From positions 1 through 32,210 of the forward strand of contig CAZOZX010000013.1 in NCBI GenBank assembly GCA_964584415.1: DNA of 32,210 nt, read 5' to 3'. The notes below the pieces were generated by a model. It did no database searches and was not told the origin of the DNA. It saw nothing but the letters and a program-made list of their open reading frames with translations. The position numbers were made by a program, and so were the translations under genes. This DNA is from PHAA01 sp964584415. GTDB taxonomy: Bacteria; Bacillota; Syntrophomonadia; Syntrophomonadales; Syntrophomonadaceae. Shown in pieces: positions 1 to 8,377 of the stretch (the stretch's first letter is position 1; every line of letters starts with the position of its first letter).

Positions 1-1
1 A

Positions 2-274
2 GTATTAGTATGTCAGGATTGTGGCCAAGAGTTTGTTTTTACTGTCGGTGAACAAGAATTTTACCAGGAAAAGGGTTTTGAGAACGAACCCAAGCGCTGC
101 AGGGAATGCAGACAGAACAGACGCAATAGCAGTGGCACCAGAGCACCCCGCGAGATGTTTACCGCTGTTTGTGCCGAATGTGGAGCAGAAACTGAAGTAC
201 CATTCAAACCGGTGGAAGGACGCCCGGTATTCTGCCTGGAATGCTTCCAGAGGCAAAAACAAGCTGCACTATAA
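2..274 (+). CDS. Zinc-ribbon domain protein, 3' part (5' end outside window)
   Basis: The open frame enters from the left edge, so the start is missing; about 90 codons are visible. It has four CxxC-type cysteine pairs: CQDC near the start, CREC about 30 residues on, CAEC about 60 on, and CLEC near the end. This looks like a small double zinc-ribbon protein of the kind often annotated as a zinc-ribbon or cold-shock-associated zinc-binding domain protein. Arginine and lysine are common between the ribbons, which would suit nucleic-acid or ribosome contact, but that is inference. A clean intrinsic terminator follows 12 bp after the stop, so it is transcribed separately from hpf. The specific function is not known from sequence. 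Confidence 0.75.
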   Translation, partial: VLVCQDCGQEFVFTVGEQEFYQEKGFENEPKRCRECRQNRRNSSGTRAPREMFTAVCAECGAETEVPFKPVEGRPVFCLECFQRQKQAAL

Positions 275-286
275 TAAGACTAACTG

Positions 287-316
287 CCGGGCTGAAAAGC
301 CCGGTTTTATTTTTCT
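287..316 (+). terminator. Intrinsic terminator after the zinc-ribbon gene
   Basis: A perfect 7-bp GC-rich stem (CCGGGCT / AGCCCGG) with a GAAA tetraloop is followed by TTTTATTTTT. This is a textbook Rho-independent terminator. Confidence 0.92.
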
Positions 317-386
317 GAAGAATTCGAAAGTCATTGGCCATTGCTGGATTGACGGGGGTCTTTTCCGGCCTGCGGCTAGAATTAGG

Positions 387-415
387 TTCAGTATTTTCGC
401 GAAAATGAGTATAAT
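387..415 (+). promoter_or_regulatory. Candidate hpf promoter with palindromic operator in the spacer
   Basis: A perfect -10 hexamer TATAAT at 410-415 lies 17 bp after a weak -35 (TTCAGT, 387-392). The spacer holds a perfect 14-bp palindrome ATTTTCGCGAAAAT at 393-406, placed where a bound repressor would block RNA polymerase. The start codon of hpf is 30 bp downstream. Confidence 0.5.
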
Positions 416-444
416 AAGAATACAGCAAGGAAAGGGGTGGTTGT

Positions 445-996
445 ATGAAACTGGATATCAGAGGAAGGAACATAGAAGTAACTGATGCACTCAAAGACTA
501 TACCACTAAAAGGCTTTCCAAACTAGACAAGTACCTGGATGAGACTCGCACCGCCCAGGTAGCTATGTCCCTGGAGGGGGAAAAACATAAAGAAAAGCAT
601 AAGGTAGAGGTTACCATACCGCTGAATGGGCTCATTATTCGGGCCGAGGTTGGGGCTGACGATATGTACAGTGCCATCGACCTGGTTGTGGAGAAACTGG
701 ATAAACAAATCGATAAGCACAAAACCAAACTTTATCGGCGCCATCGCGGGAGCGGATTGAGGCAGGCCATGGCCGGAGAGGCCAAACCGCAGGATTTGGA
801 GAAAGAGTATTCCGATAGATTCCCGATCGTAAAAACCAAGCGGTTTGTTATGAAACCGATGGATACCGAGGAAGCCATAATGCAGATGGGTCTGCTGGGA
901 CACAATTTCTTCATGTTTTACAATGCTAATACCGGAACCATCAACGTGGTATACAAACGGATGGACGGCAACTATGGCTTGATCGAACCCGACTAG
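445..996 (+). CDS. hpf: Long-form ribosome hibernation promoting factor (HPF/RaiA)
   Basis: This 183-residue protein matches long HPF. The N-terminal RaiA/YfiA domain (about residues 1-100, beginning MKLDIRGRNIEVTDALKDY) binds the 30S decoding region. A basic linker follows, then the C-terminal dimerisation domain (about 125-183, with IVKTKRFVMKPMDTEEA and GHNFFMFYNANTG) that pairs two 70S ribosomes into inactive 100S particles when growth slows. The ATG is preceded by AAAGGGGTGG at normal spacing. It has its own promoter and lies just before secA, as in Bacillus subtilis (yvyD-secA-prfB). A CodY-like palindrome inside the promoter spacer suggests nutrient control, which is inference. Family assignment is secure. 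Confidence 0.96.
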   Translation: MKLDIRGRNIEVTDALKDYTTKRLSKLDKYLDETRTAQVAMSLEGEKHKEKHKVEVTIPLNGLIIRAEVGADDMYSAIDLVVEKLDKQIDKHKTKLYRRHRGSGLRQAMAGEAKPQDLEKEYSDRFPIVKTKRFVMKPMDTEEAIMQMGLLGHNFFMFYNANTGTINVVYKRMDGNYGLIEPD

Positions 997-1025
997 TTGC
1001 TGGTACCCGGCAAAAATGCTACTAT
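997..1025 (+). promoter_or_regulatory. Candidate secA promoter (extended -10)
   Basis: TTGCTG at 997-1002 is followed after 17 bp by TGcTACTAT, an extended -10 with hexamer 1020-1025. A transcript from here would start near 1032, upstream of the 1047-1072 hairpin, so it would have to read through that hairpin to reach secA. The hexamers are only moderate matches. Confidence 0.35.
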
Positions 1026-1046
1026 AAAAAAGTATCTAAGGATATT

Positions 1047-1081
1047 AGGAACCGTAAGGTTCCTCTTTTTTTGAAAAGAGG
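1047..1081 (+). terminator. Terminator or attenuator hairpin with a second hairpin covering the secA Shine-Dalgarno
   Basis: The stem AGGAACC/GGTTCCT (1047-1053 and 1058-1064, loop GTAA) is followed by CTTTTTTT, a good intrinsic terminator. Overlapping it, CCTCTTTT (1062-1069) is perfectly complementary to AAAAGAGG (1074-1081), which includes the secA Shine-Dalgarno. It may simply end the hpf transcript, or it may act as a secA leader switch. Confidence 0.75.
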
Positions 1082-1091
1082 TAATTAAACA

Positions 1092-3584
1092 GTGTTCAAG
1101 GATTTTGTAAGAAAGTTAATTGACGAGAGTGAAAGAGAAGTCAAAAAATTAAGCCGCATCGTAGCCGAGATCAATGCCCTGCAGGAAAGTTACAAGCAGC
1201 TTAAGGACGAGGATTTTCCCCGCAAGACCGAGGAATTTCGACAGAGACTAAGTGAAGGCGAAAGCCTGGATGACATTCTGCCGGAGGCATTCGCTTTGGT
1301 TAGAGAAGCTGCCTCCCGCACCTTGGGGATGAGACACTTTGATGTTCAGCTGATCGGTGGGATGGTCTTACATCGCGGCAAAATCGCCGAAATGAAAACT
1401 GGTGAGGGTAAGACCCTGGTTGCGACTTTGCCTGCCTATTTGAATGCGCTGGAGGGTAACGGTGTTCATGTTGTGACCGTAAACGATTATCTGGCCAGCC
1501 GTGATGCTGCCTGGATGGGGCCGGTATACGAATTCTGCGGATTGTCGGTGGGCCTGATTGTGCATGATTTGAGCTATATCCAACGCAAGGCCGCCTACGC
1601 TTGCGATATTACCTATGGCACCAACAATGAGCTGGGGTTTGATTATCTCCGCGATAACATGGTAGTAGCCGCTGATAATATGGTACAGCGGCCCCTTAAC
1701 TATGCCATTATCGACGAGGTTGACTCGATCTTAATCGACGAAGCCCGTACCCCGCTGATTATTTCCGGGGAAGGTGACAAGCCCACTGAACTGTACGCAC
1801 GCATCGCCAGGTTCATCCCCCGCCTGATCAGGGAAGAGGACTACATTGTTGACGAAAAAGCCAATGTGGTTACCTTAACCGAGGAAGGGGTCCATAAGGT
1901 CGAGAAGCATTTTGCTATCGAAAACTTATCTGAGAATATGGAGATTGCTCATCATACCAACCAGGGGCTCCGGGCCCACACCCTGATGAAAAAGGATAAG
2001 GACTATGTGGTCAAAGACGACCAGATCATTATTGTCGACGAGTTTACCGGTCGTTTGATGTTTGGCCGCCGCTACAGCGATGGCCTCCACCAGGCGATCG
2101 AGGCCAAGGAAGGGGTCAAGATTGAAAAAGAATCCCAAACCCTGGCCACCATAACCTTCCAGAATTACTTCCGCATGTACAAGAAACTGGCCGGTATGAC
2201 TGGTACCGCTAAAACCGAAGAGGATGAATTCGTTAATATTTACGGCATGGATGTAGTGGTTATTCCCACCAATCTGGCGATGGTAAGAGACGACAATTCC
2301 GACTGGGTTTACCGCAGTGAACCGGGTAAATTTGCCGCGGCGGTCGAGGACATTGTAGAAAGGCATAAGAAAGGCCAGCCGGTCTTGGTTGGTACTATCA
2401 GTATAGAAAAATCGGAAGTACTGAGTGCCCTGCTAGCCAAGCGGGGGATCAAGCACCAGGTGCTCAATGCCAAACACCACGAAAAGGAAGCCCAGATAAT
2501 TGCCCAGGCGGGCCAGCCGGGGACGGTAACCATTGCCACCAATATGGCCGGCCGCGGTACCGATATTGTCCTCGGAGAAGGGGTGCAGGCACTGGGCGGT
2601 TTGTACGTGCTGGGGACCGAACGGCACGAGTCCAGGCGCATAGATAATCAGCTGCGCGGTCGTTCCGGCCGCCAGGGGGACCCGGGAGAATCGCGCTTCT
2701 ATGTTTCCCTCGAAGATGATTTAATGAGGTTGTTTGGGTCGGGTAACATTGAGGGGTTAATGGACCGTTTGGGCATGGATGACAGCATACCGATCGAGAA
2801 CAAGATCGTCAGCAAAGGCATTGAAAACGCCCAGAAGAAAGTGGAATCCCGCAACTTTGATATGCGTAAAAACGTACTTGAGTACGATGATGTCATCAAT
2901 AATCAGCGGATGGTGATCTACAAGGACCGCAAAAAGGTACTGTATGGGGAAGACCTCAAAGAAACTGTATTAACCATGATCGATGACGTTATCAGCCAGG
3001 TGGTCGATAATTTCGCCGGTGATTTCAAGTATTCCGATGAATGGGACCTGGAAGGGCTGATTACCTATATAGATCAAAATATACTGCCGGGATTCAACTA
3101 TAAACGGGAAGACTTGATGGGCATGACCAGGGACGAGGTCAAGGAGCTGGTTGGGGAAAAGACCCATGCATTATATGAAGCCCGTGAGCAGGAACTGGGC
3201 AGTGAGACCATGCGGGAGATCGAAAAAGCTATTATGCTGCGCATAATCGACAACAAATGGATGGACCATATCGACGCCATGGATCAGCTCCGCAACGGTA
3301 TCAACCTGAGGGCCTATGCCCAGCGCGATCCCCTGGTGGAATATAAATTCGAAGCCTATGAAGCTTTCCAGGACATGGTTTTCAGTATCAAGCAAGACGT
3401 AGTCCGGTATGTGCTGCGGGTGAAAATTGTGGCTAAACCGGAAGAAAAGAAAATGGTTACCAACCAGGGTGAAGGGGCGGAGAAAAAACCGGTTCACGTG
3501 GAGAAAAAGGTGGGCCGTAACGATCCCTGTCCCTGTGGGAGCGGCAGGAAATACAAAAAATGCTGCGGGCGGGCCGCGGGCTAA
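1092..3584 (+). CDS. secA: Preprotein translocase ATPase SecA
   Basis: SecA drives export of unfolded preproteins through SecYEG at the inner face of the membrane. At 830 residues it is typical for Firmicutes. Visible motifs are Walker A (MKTGEGKT, about 101-108), the DEVD Walker B box (208-211) followed by SILIDEARTPLI, the helicase motif GRGTDI, the QLRGRSGRQGDPG motif, and a C-terminal zinc finger (C813, C815, C824, C825 within NDPCPCGSGRKYKKCC) that binds lipids and SecB-like partners. The start is GTG with AAAAGAGG 10 bp upstream. No secM-like upstream peptide is seen. The leader has a terminator and an SD-covering hairpin, so attenuation is possible. prfB follows at once, a conserved pairing. 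Confidence 0.98.
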   Translation: MFKDFVRKLIDESEREVKKLSRIVAEINALQESYKQLKDEDFPRKTEEFRQRLSEGESLDDILPEAFALVREAASRTLGMRHFDVQLIGGMVLHRGKIAEMKTGEGKTLVATLPAYLNALEGNGVHVVTVNDYLASRDAAWMGPVYEFCGLSVGLIVHDLSYIQRKAAYACDITYGTNNELGFDYLRDNMVVAADNMVQRPLNYAIIDEVDSILIDEARTPLIISGEGDKPTELYARIARFIPRLIREEDYIVDEKANVVTLTEEGVHKVEKHFAIENLSENMEIAHHTNQGLRAHTLMKKDKDYVVKDDQIIIVDEFTGRLMFGRRYSDGLHQAIEAKEGVKIEKESQTLATITFQNYFRMYKKLAGMTGTAKTEEDEFVNIYGMDVVVIPTNLAMVRDDNSDWVYRSEPGKFAAAVEDIVERHKKGQPVLVGTISIEKSEVLSALLAKRGIKHQVLNAKHHEKEAQIIAQAGQPGTVTIATNMAGRGTDIVLGEGVQALGGLYVLGTERHESRRIDNQLRGRSGRQGDPGESRFYVSLEDDLMRLFGSGNIEGLMDRLGMDDSIPIENKIVSKGIENAQKKVESRNFDMRKNVLEYDDVINNQRMVIYKDRKKVLYGEDLKETVLTMIDDVISQVVDNFAGDFKYSDEWDLEGLITYIDQNILPGFNYKREDLMGMTRDEVKELVGEKTHALYEAREQELGSETMREIEKAIMLRIIDNKWMDHIDAMDQLRNGINLRAYAQRDPLVEYKFEAYEAFQDMVFSIKQDVVRYVLRVKIVAKPEEKKMVTNQGEGAEKKPVHVEKKVGRNDPCPCGSGRKYKKCCGRAAG

Positions 3585-3619
3585 GTGACTTATTGAGGAT
3601 GCCGGAAGAGGTGATTATA

Positions 3620-4718
3620 TTGATTGAAGATCCCCGGGGGTCTATCAATACCATAATAAACAATCTTAACGAAATGAGGGTTTCTCTTTGACATCGCTGC
3701 TAAACAGGCAGAAATTGAGAAACTCCATAAAACGACCCTGGCGGAGAATTTCTGGGATGACAACCAGGAAGCCCAAAAAGTTTTGAAACGTATAAGTGAT
3801 CTGCAAAATGCAGTTGACAAGTTCCAGGGATTCCGGGATGAAGCCATGTACTTGGGTGAAATGCTGGACATGGCTGAGTCCGAAGGCGAAGCCGATATCT
3901 ACCGGGATACGATCAAAGACCTGGAAGGGTTTGTTAAAAGATTCGGGGAATATGAGCTCCTGATCCTGTTTTCCGGGGAGCACGATGCTGGCAGCGCTAT
4001 AGTGTCCATGCACGCTGGTGCTGGAGGGACCGAAGCCCAGGATTGGGTGGAGATGCTTTTGCGGATGTATACCCGCTGGGCAGAAAACTCAGGATACAGC
4101 GTGGAAATCATGGATTACCTGGCCGGGGATGAAGCCGGGGTCAAAAGTGTGACATTTCTGGTCTCGGGCTTATATGCATACGGTAAGATGAAATGCGAGG
4201 AAGGCGTGCACCGCCTGATCCGTATCTCCCCGTTTGACTCATCCGGCCGTCGTCATACTTCGTTCGCCTCAGTTTCGGTTCTGCCAGAGGTCAGCGAAGA
4301 GGTAGAGGTTGACATTAATCCTGAAGAATTACGTATAGATACTTACCGTTCCGGGGGAGCCGGCGGTCAACACGTAAACAAGACTGATTCGGCGGTGCGG
4401 ATAACCCATCTGCCTACCGGGGTCGTAGCCCAGTGCCAGAATGAGAGATCCCAATACAGCAACCGCCTGGGAGCCATGAAAATTCTTTCCGCCCGTCTTT
4501 ATGAGTTAAAGCAGAAGGAGCGCGAGGATAGCATGGCCAAAATAAAGGGAGAATATAAGGAAATATCCTGGGGAAGCCAGATTCGCACTTACACTCTTAA
4601 TCCGTTCTCACTGATTAAAGACCATCGCAGTAATTTTGAGATCGGCAATGTACAAGCCGTGTTGGACGGCGACCTGGATGATTTCATCAACGCTTGCCTG
4701 CGTTTAAAGAACGAATAG
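3620..4718 (+). CDS. prfB: Peptide chain release factor 2, expressed by programmed +1 frameshift
   Basis: RF2 ends translation at UGA and UAA. Reading starts at TTG 3620 (SD GGAAGAGGTG) and runs 23 codons to CTT TGA at 3686-3691. Ribosomes slip +1 on CUU-UGA-C, continuing from GAC at 3690 as LDIAAKQAEIEKL to the stop at 4718, about 365 residues in all. The in-frame UGA makes this autoregulatory: plentiful RF2 terminates early. Residues include the SPF anticodon-like motif (about 203-205, RISPFDSSG) and GGQ (about 248-250, GGAGGQHVNK). The slip site is preceded by AGGG (3677-3680), a shorter SD-like element than the usual AGGGGG. A conventional gene caller would start at the internal ATG 3783 and lose 54 residues. 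ATG 3599 and GTG 3611 are also in frame but poorly spaced from an SD. Confidence 0.95.
3677..3692 (+). promoter_or_regulatory. prfB programmed frameshift signal
   Basis: AGGGTTTCTCTTTGAC keeps the 16-nt layout of the classical site: an SD-like stretch, then CUU UGA C. The zero frame stops at TGA 3689-3691 and the RF2 reading frame resumes at GAC 3690. The SD-like part is reduced to AGGG. Confidence 0.93.
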
Positions 4719-4733
4719 AAACGGGAGGTCATT

Positions 4734-5576
4734 GTGAGAGAGATTTCGCCAAGCTCAATCCAGGCAGTGGAAGCCAAGGCCCTGCTAATTCGCAGACATA
4801 TCATCAGCATGCTGGGGGAGGCCGGGTCCGGACACCCCGGGGGCTCGCTATCCGCAGCCGATATCGTAGCCTGCCTTTATTTTTGGGAAATGAATGTGTT
4901 CCCGAATGATCCCCGCCGGCAGGACCGGGACCGCTTTGTACTCAGCAAAGGACATGCCGCTCCGGTTTTATATGCTGCCCTGGCTGAAAAAGGATTTTTC
5001 CCCATCGATCGACTCGACAGCCTTCGCAAACTAGGCAGCCCTTTACAAGGTCATCCCGATATGCGCAAGGTTCCAGGGGTAGAAGCCTCAACTGGTTCTT
5101 TGGGGCAGGGAATATCCTGGTCGGTTGGTATGGCCCTGGCTGCAAAAATGGATCCCCCCAGCAGCTATCGGGTATACGCTCTCCTTGGTGATGGCGAGAT
5201 TGAAGAAGGACTGGTCTGGGAGGCACTGATGGCAGCGGCGCACTATAAGTTGGACAACCTGGTTGCCTTCCTCGATCATAATGGATTGCAGATCGACGGG
5301 CCAACCACCAAAGTCATGTCCCCGGAACCAGTGACCGATAAGTTCCGGGCTTTCGGATGGGAAACCCTGGTCATAGATGGCCATAACGCCGCCCAGATAA
5401 TGCAGGCTCTTGAGACCGCCCGCAGCATTAAAGGCAAACCAACCGCTATTATAGCTGATACGATCAAAGGCAAAGGCTGCTCTTTCATGGAGGACAAAGC
5501 CGAGTGGCATGGAACCGCTCCCAGTCGTGAGCAAACCGCTCAGGCTCTGGAGGAACTGGCGGCCCAACCGGCTTAA
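4734..5576 (+). CDS. Transketolase, N-terminal (thiamine diphosphate-binding) subunit
   Basis: This 280-residue protein is the N-terminal half of transketolase, which moves two-carbon units between ketoses and aldoses in the non-oxidative pentose phosphate pathway. Motifs are SGHPGGSLSAADIVACLYF near residue 25, SKGHAAPVLYA, the thiamine diphosphate motif GDGEIEEGLVWEA (about 145-157) with DHNGLQIDG after it, and DTIKGKGCSFMED near the end. The start is GTG with GGGAGGT 5 bp upstream, 15 bp after the prfB stop, so it is probably co-transcribed with prfB. The partner half follows after 54 bp. Split transketolases are common in anaerobes and archaea, and the two chains form the active enzyme together. 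The specific symbol (tktA-like) is not certain. Confidence 0.95.
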   Translation: MREISPSSIQAVEAKALLIRRHIISMLGEAGSGHPGGSLSAADIVACLYFWEMNVFPNDPRRQDRDRFVLSKGHAAPVLYAALAEKGFFPIDRLDSLRKLGSPLQGHPDMRKVPGVEASTGSLGQGISWSVGMALAAKMDPPSSYRVYALLGDGEIEEGLVWEALMAAAHYKLDNLVAFLDHNGLQIDGPTTKVMSPEPVTDKFRAFGWETLVIDGHNAAQIMQALETARSIKGKPTAIIADTIKGKGCSFMEDKAEWHGTAPSREQTAQALEELAAQPA

Positions 5577-5630
5577 CCATAACTTTTGTAAGCATATGTT
5601 AATATATTTGTCATTGTTTAAGGAGGAACT

Positions 5631-6569
5631 GTGTTGGAGAAGCAAGCCACTCGTGACGCCTATGGAAAGGCATTGGTTGAGTTAGGACATCGTTATAGTG
5701 ATGTGGTAGTTTTGGATGCCGATTTATCTAAATCAACCAAGACCGCTGATTTTGCCAAGACCTTTCCGGAACGTTTTATCAATGCCGGCATAGCTGAACA
5801 GAACCTGATGGGTATGGCAGCTGGCCTGGCTGCATCGGGCAAGATTGCCTTTGCCAGTTCATTTGCTATCTTCGCTGCCGGCCGAGCTTTTGAAATAGTC
5901 CGTAACTCCTTGGCCTACGCCAATCTGAACGTAAAAGTGTGTGCTACTCATGCCGGACTCACAGTGGGAGAGGACGGGGCTTCCCATCAATCGGTTGAAG
6001 ATATTGCCATCATGCGCAGCGTACCCAACATCTGCGTGGTGGTACCGGCCGATGGAACCACTACCCGTAAGGCGGTGGAAGCCATCTATCATCGGCCCGG
6101 TCCCGTCTACCTGCGTTTAGGACGTCCGGCGGTCCCGGTGCTTTATGAGCAGGATATGGAATTCACTATCGGCAAGGGAGTGGAACTGCGCAGCGGCAAG
6201 GATGCTACCCTGATTGGCTGTGGAATCATGGTGGCCAAATGCCTGGAGGCGTCCGACCGTCTTAAGCAGCAGGATATCGAGGTCTCGGTAGTAGACATGC
6301 ATACCATTAAGCCCATCGACCGCGACCTGATTGAACGCAAAGCCCGTGAAACCAGAGCCATCCTTACGGTTGAAGAACATAGCATTCTCGGGGGGCTTGG
6401 CGGCGCCGTATGCGAAGTAGTCTGTGAGCAGTATCCGGTTCCGGTGATCCGGATGGGCATAAATGATGTGTTCGGTCAATCCGGTGCGCCCGATGAATTA
6501 CTGGAATATTATGGTCTTACTGTCGACAAGATCGTCGAAAACACCGTCAAACTCGTAAACAGTAAATAA
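5631..6569 (+). CDS. Transketolase, C-terminal (pyrimidine-binding) subunit
   Basis: This 312-residue chain carries the pyrimidine-binding and C-terminal domains of transketolase. It begins ATRDAYGKALVELG, then has DADLSKSTKT, the conserved glutamate motif GIAEQNLMGMAAGLAASGK that activates thiamine diphosphate, GLTVGEDGASHQSVEDIA and the C-terminal VEEHSILGGLGG. It must pair with the preceding gene to form the active site. A strong AGGAGG lies at 5621-5626; GTG 5631 is taken as start, but TTG 5634 is the next codon and has better spacing. A terminator follows, closing the prfB-transketolase unit. DXS was considered, but the split and the motif context fit transketolase. Confidence 0.95.
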   Translation: MLEKQATRDAYGKALVELGHRYSDVVVLDADLSKSTKTADFAKTFPERFINAGIAEQNLMGMAAGLAASGKIAFASSFAIFAAGRAFEIVRNSLAYANLNVKVCATHAGLTVGEDGASHQSVEDIAIMRSVPNICVVVPADGTTTRKAVEAIYHRPGPVYLRLGRPAVPVLYEQDMEFTIGKGVELRSGKDATLIGCGIMVAKCLEASDRLKQQDIEVSVVDMHTIKPIDRDLIERKARETRAILTVEEHSILGGLGGAVCEVVCEQYPVPVIRMGINDVFGQSGAPDELLEYYGLTVDKIVENTVKLVNSK

Positions 6570-6600
6570 AAATATTTGCAGAAAACAGCATACTTTTGTA

Positions 6601-6628
6601 AAAACCACCTATTAAAGGTGGTTTTTTT
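6601..6628 (+). terminator. Intrinsic terminator after the transketolase pair
   Basis: AAAACCACCT and AGGTGGTTTT form a 10-bp stem with loop ATTAA, running into a tract of T. It separates the transketolase genes from ftsEX. Confidence 0.92.
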
Positions 6629-6728
6629 GTATTATCATTAAACCGTATGAACCTATCGCCGGTTGGGCCAATAAATGCTGCCGGATTTACATATTGTTTA
6701 GGGTTTAGCTACATACCGGAGGAACGTA

Positions 6729-7403
6729 ATGCTTGTTCAATTCTATAACGTCAGCAAGGTTTACCGTAACGGGGTGAAAGCGCTCAACGACGTTTCTTTA
6801 AAGATAGACCGGGGAGAATTCATTTTCCTTATGGGGCCCAGCGGAGCGGGTAAATCCACCTTTATCAAGATGTTGTTCCGGGAAGAAATTCCCACCCAGG
6901 GCCAAATCTTTATAGCTTCCCGGAGTATAGTCCGCATGAAGCGCAGTGAGGTGCCTCATTTAAGACGCAGCATGGGGGTCGTTTTTCAGGATTTCAAGTT
7001 GCTGGAGAATAAAACCGCAGCGGAAAATATCGCTTTTGCCATGAAGGTGGTTGGAGCCAGGGACCGGGAGATAGCCGCCCGAACTGCCGAAGTCATCGAA
7101 ATGGTTGGCCTGAAAGGTAAAGCCAATTCCTTCCCGGGGCAGCTTTCCGGGGGCGAGCAGCAAAGGGTCGGGATTGCCAGGGCTATTGCCAACCGTCCTC
7201 TTTTGCTGATAGCTGACGAACCATCCGGCAACCTGGATATGGACACCGCTGGAGAAATAATGGATCTACTATACGACATCAATCGCAAAGGTACCACTAT
7301 CGTTATGGCTACTCATGCCCGGGATCTGGTGAAGAATGCCGGTAAACGCATAATCACTTTGGAAGCCGGGCGGGTTGTTTCCGATATGTGTACCTTGGAG
7401 TAG
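6729..7403 (+). CDS. ftsE: Cell division ATP-binding protein FtsE
   Basis: FtsE is the ABC ATPase of FtsEX, which uses ATP to switch on peptidoglycan hydrolases at the septum or side wall and does not move a solute. At 224 residues it has the usual length. It has Walker A GPSGAGKST (36-44), the Q-loop VVFQDFKLL, the signature LSGGEQQ (139-145), Walker B LLLIADEPS (D163, E164) and the H-loop ATHARDLV. The ATG follows CCGGAGGAAC. ftsX starts 5 bp after the stop, so the two are translated together. The order secA-prfB-...-ftsEX matches B. subtilis except for the transketolase pair in between. Confidence 0.97.
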   Translation: MLVQFYNVSKVYRNGVKALNDVSLKIDRGEFIFLMGPSGAGKSTFIKMLFREEIPTQGQIFIASRSIVRMKRSEVPHLRRSMGVVFQDFKLLENKTAAENIAFAMKVVGARDREIAARTAEVIEMVGLKGKANSFPGQLSGGEQQRVGIARAIANRPLLLIADEPSGNLDMDTAGEIMDLLYDINRKGTTIVMATHARDLVKNAGKRIITLEAGRVVSDMCTLE

Positions 7404-7408
7404 CAGCA

Positions 7409-8296
7409 ATGAACATAAAAAATTTAGGTTATTTCTTCAGGGAAGCCTTGATTTCGCTATCCCGTAACCGGGTTTTGAGTCTGGCCACTGTCTCAACCAT
7501 GGCGGTTTGTATTTTGTTTTTGGGAGTAGCGGTTTTACTGACAGTCAACGCCGGCAACTTTATGAATCAATTGGAATCAGATATAGAAATAGTTGCCTAC
7601 CTGGATGAAACCTTAACCGATGCGGAAATCGAAGATTTGCAGTCAACCATCGAAGCAACATCTGGGGTCCAGGAGGTTGCATTCGTTTCCAAAGATGAAG
7701 CCCTGCAGAGACTGCAGACTAGGTTTTCGCAGCAGAATTACGATTTGCAGCAGACTTTAGGCAAAAATCCCTTGCCTAACAGTTATGAGGTGAAGGCGGC
7801 AAATCCCCAGGAAGTAGCCGGAATCGCGGCCATTATCGCGGAGATTCCGGGCGTTTATAAGGTTAATTACGGGCAGGGTATCGTGGAAAGGCTTTTCCAG
7901 GTGACCAAATGGGTAAGGATAATCAGCCTGGTGTTTATGGTGGTCCTGGCCCTGGGGGCAATTTTCCTGATTGCGACTACTATAAGGCTGGCAATCTTTG
8001 CCCGTCGCAAGGAGATATACCTGATGAAATTGATTGGGGCCACTGATTGGTTTGTTCGCTGGCCGTTTTTTATCGAGGGAATCCTGATGGGGTTGGTTGG
8101 AGCTCTGGCAGCTATTGGAGTCTTAGCCATGGGTTACAGTTCGCTGATTAGTAATGCCCAAACAGCGTTATTCTTCGTCCCCCTGGTCAGCCAGGCCAGC
8201 TTCCTGGTGAAGGTTTATACTTCGCTGCTTATGGTCGGGGCAATTTTGGGGACCTTGGGAACTTATATTTCATTAAATCGGTTTTTGGATGTCTAA
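7409..8296 (+). CDS. ftsX: Cell division permease-like protein FtsX
   Basis: FtsX is the membrane partner of FtsE; its extracellular loop recruits and activates wall hydrolases. I place the start at ATG 7409 (MNIKNLGYFF), with TTGGAG 8 bp upstream, not at ATG 7388, which overlaps ftsE and has no SD. That gives 295 residues. There is one transmembrane helix near residues 20-45 (LATVSTMAVCILFLGVAVLL), a large outside domain (about 46-165, with DIEIVAYLDETLTDAEIEDL), then three helices in the FtsX permease domain (about 170-195, 220-250 and 265-290) around RLAIFARRKEIYLMKLIGAT. The next gene is a secreted M23 hydrolase with a coiled coil, the expected FtsEX target. Confidence 0.96.
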   Translation: MNIKNLGYFFREALISLSRNRVLSLATVSTMAVCILFLGVAVLLTVNAGNFMNQLESDIEIVAYLDETLTDAEIEDLQSTIEATSGVQEVAFVSKDEALQRLQTRFSQQNYDLQQTLGKNPLPNSYEVKAANPQEVAGIAAIIAEIPGVYKVNYGQGIVERLFQVTKWVRIISLVFMVVLALGAIFLIATTIRLAIFARRKEIYLMKLIGATDWFVRWPFFIEGILMGLVGALAAIGVLAMGYSSLISNAQTALFFVPLVSQASFLVKVYTSLLMVGAILGTLGTYISLNRFLDV

Positions 8297-8377
8297 AGCG
8301 TATTAATTAATAGTCAGGCCAAATACCACTGTAGTCCGCAGCCGTAGTGTTTTTGGGGAGGGGGAGTTGTCCGAATA

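Noticed and set aside
8301..8312. TATTAATTAATA palindrome after ftsX
   Set aside because: Twelve bases of only A and T; chance is likely and no promoter fits with it.
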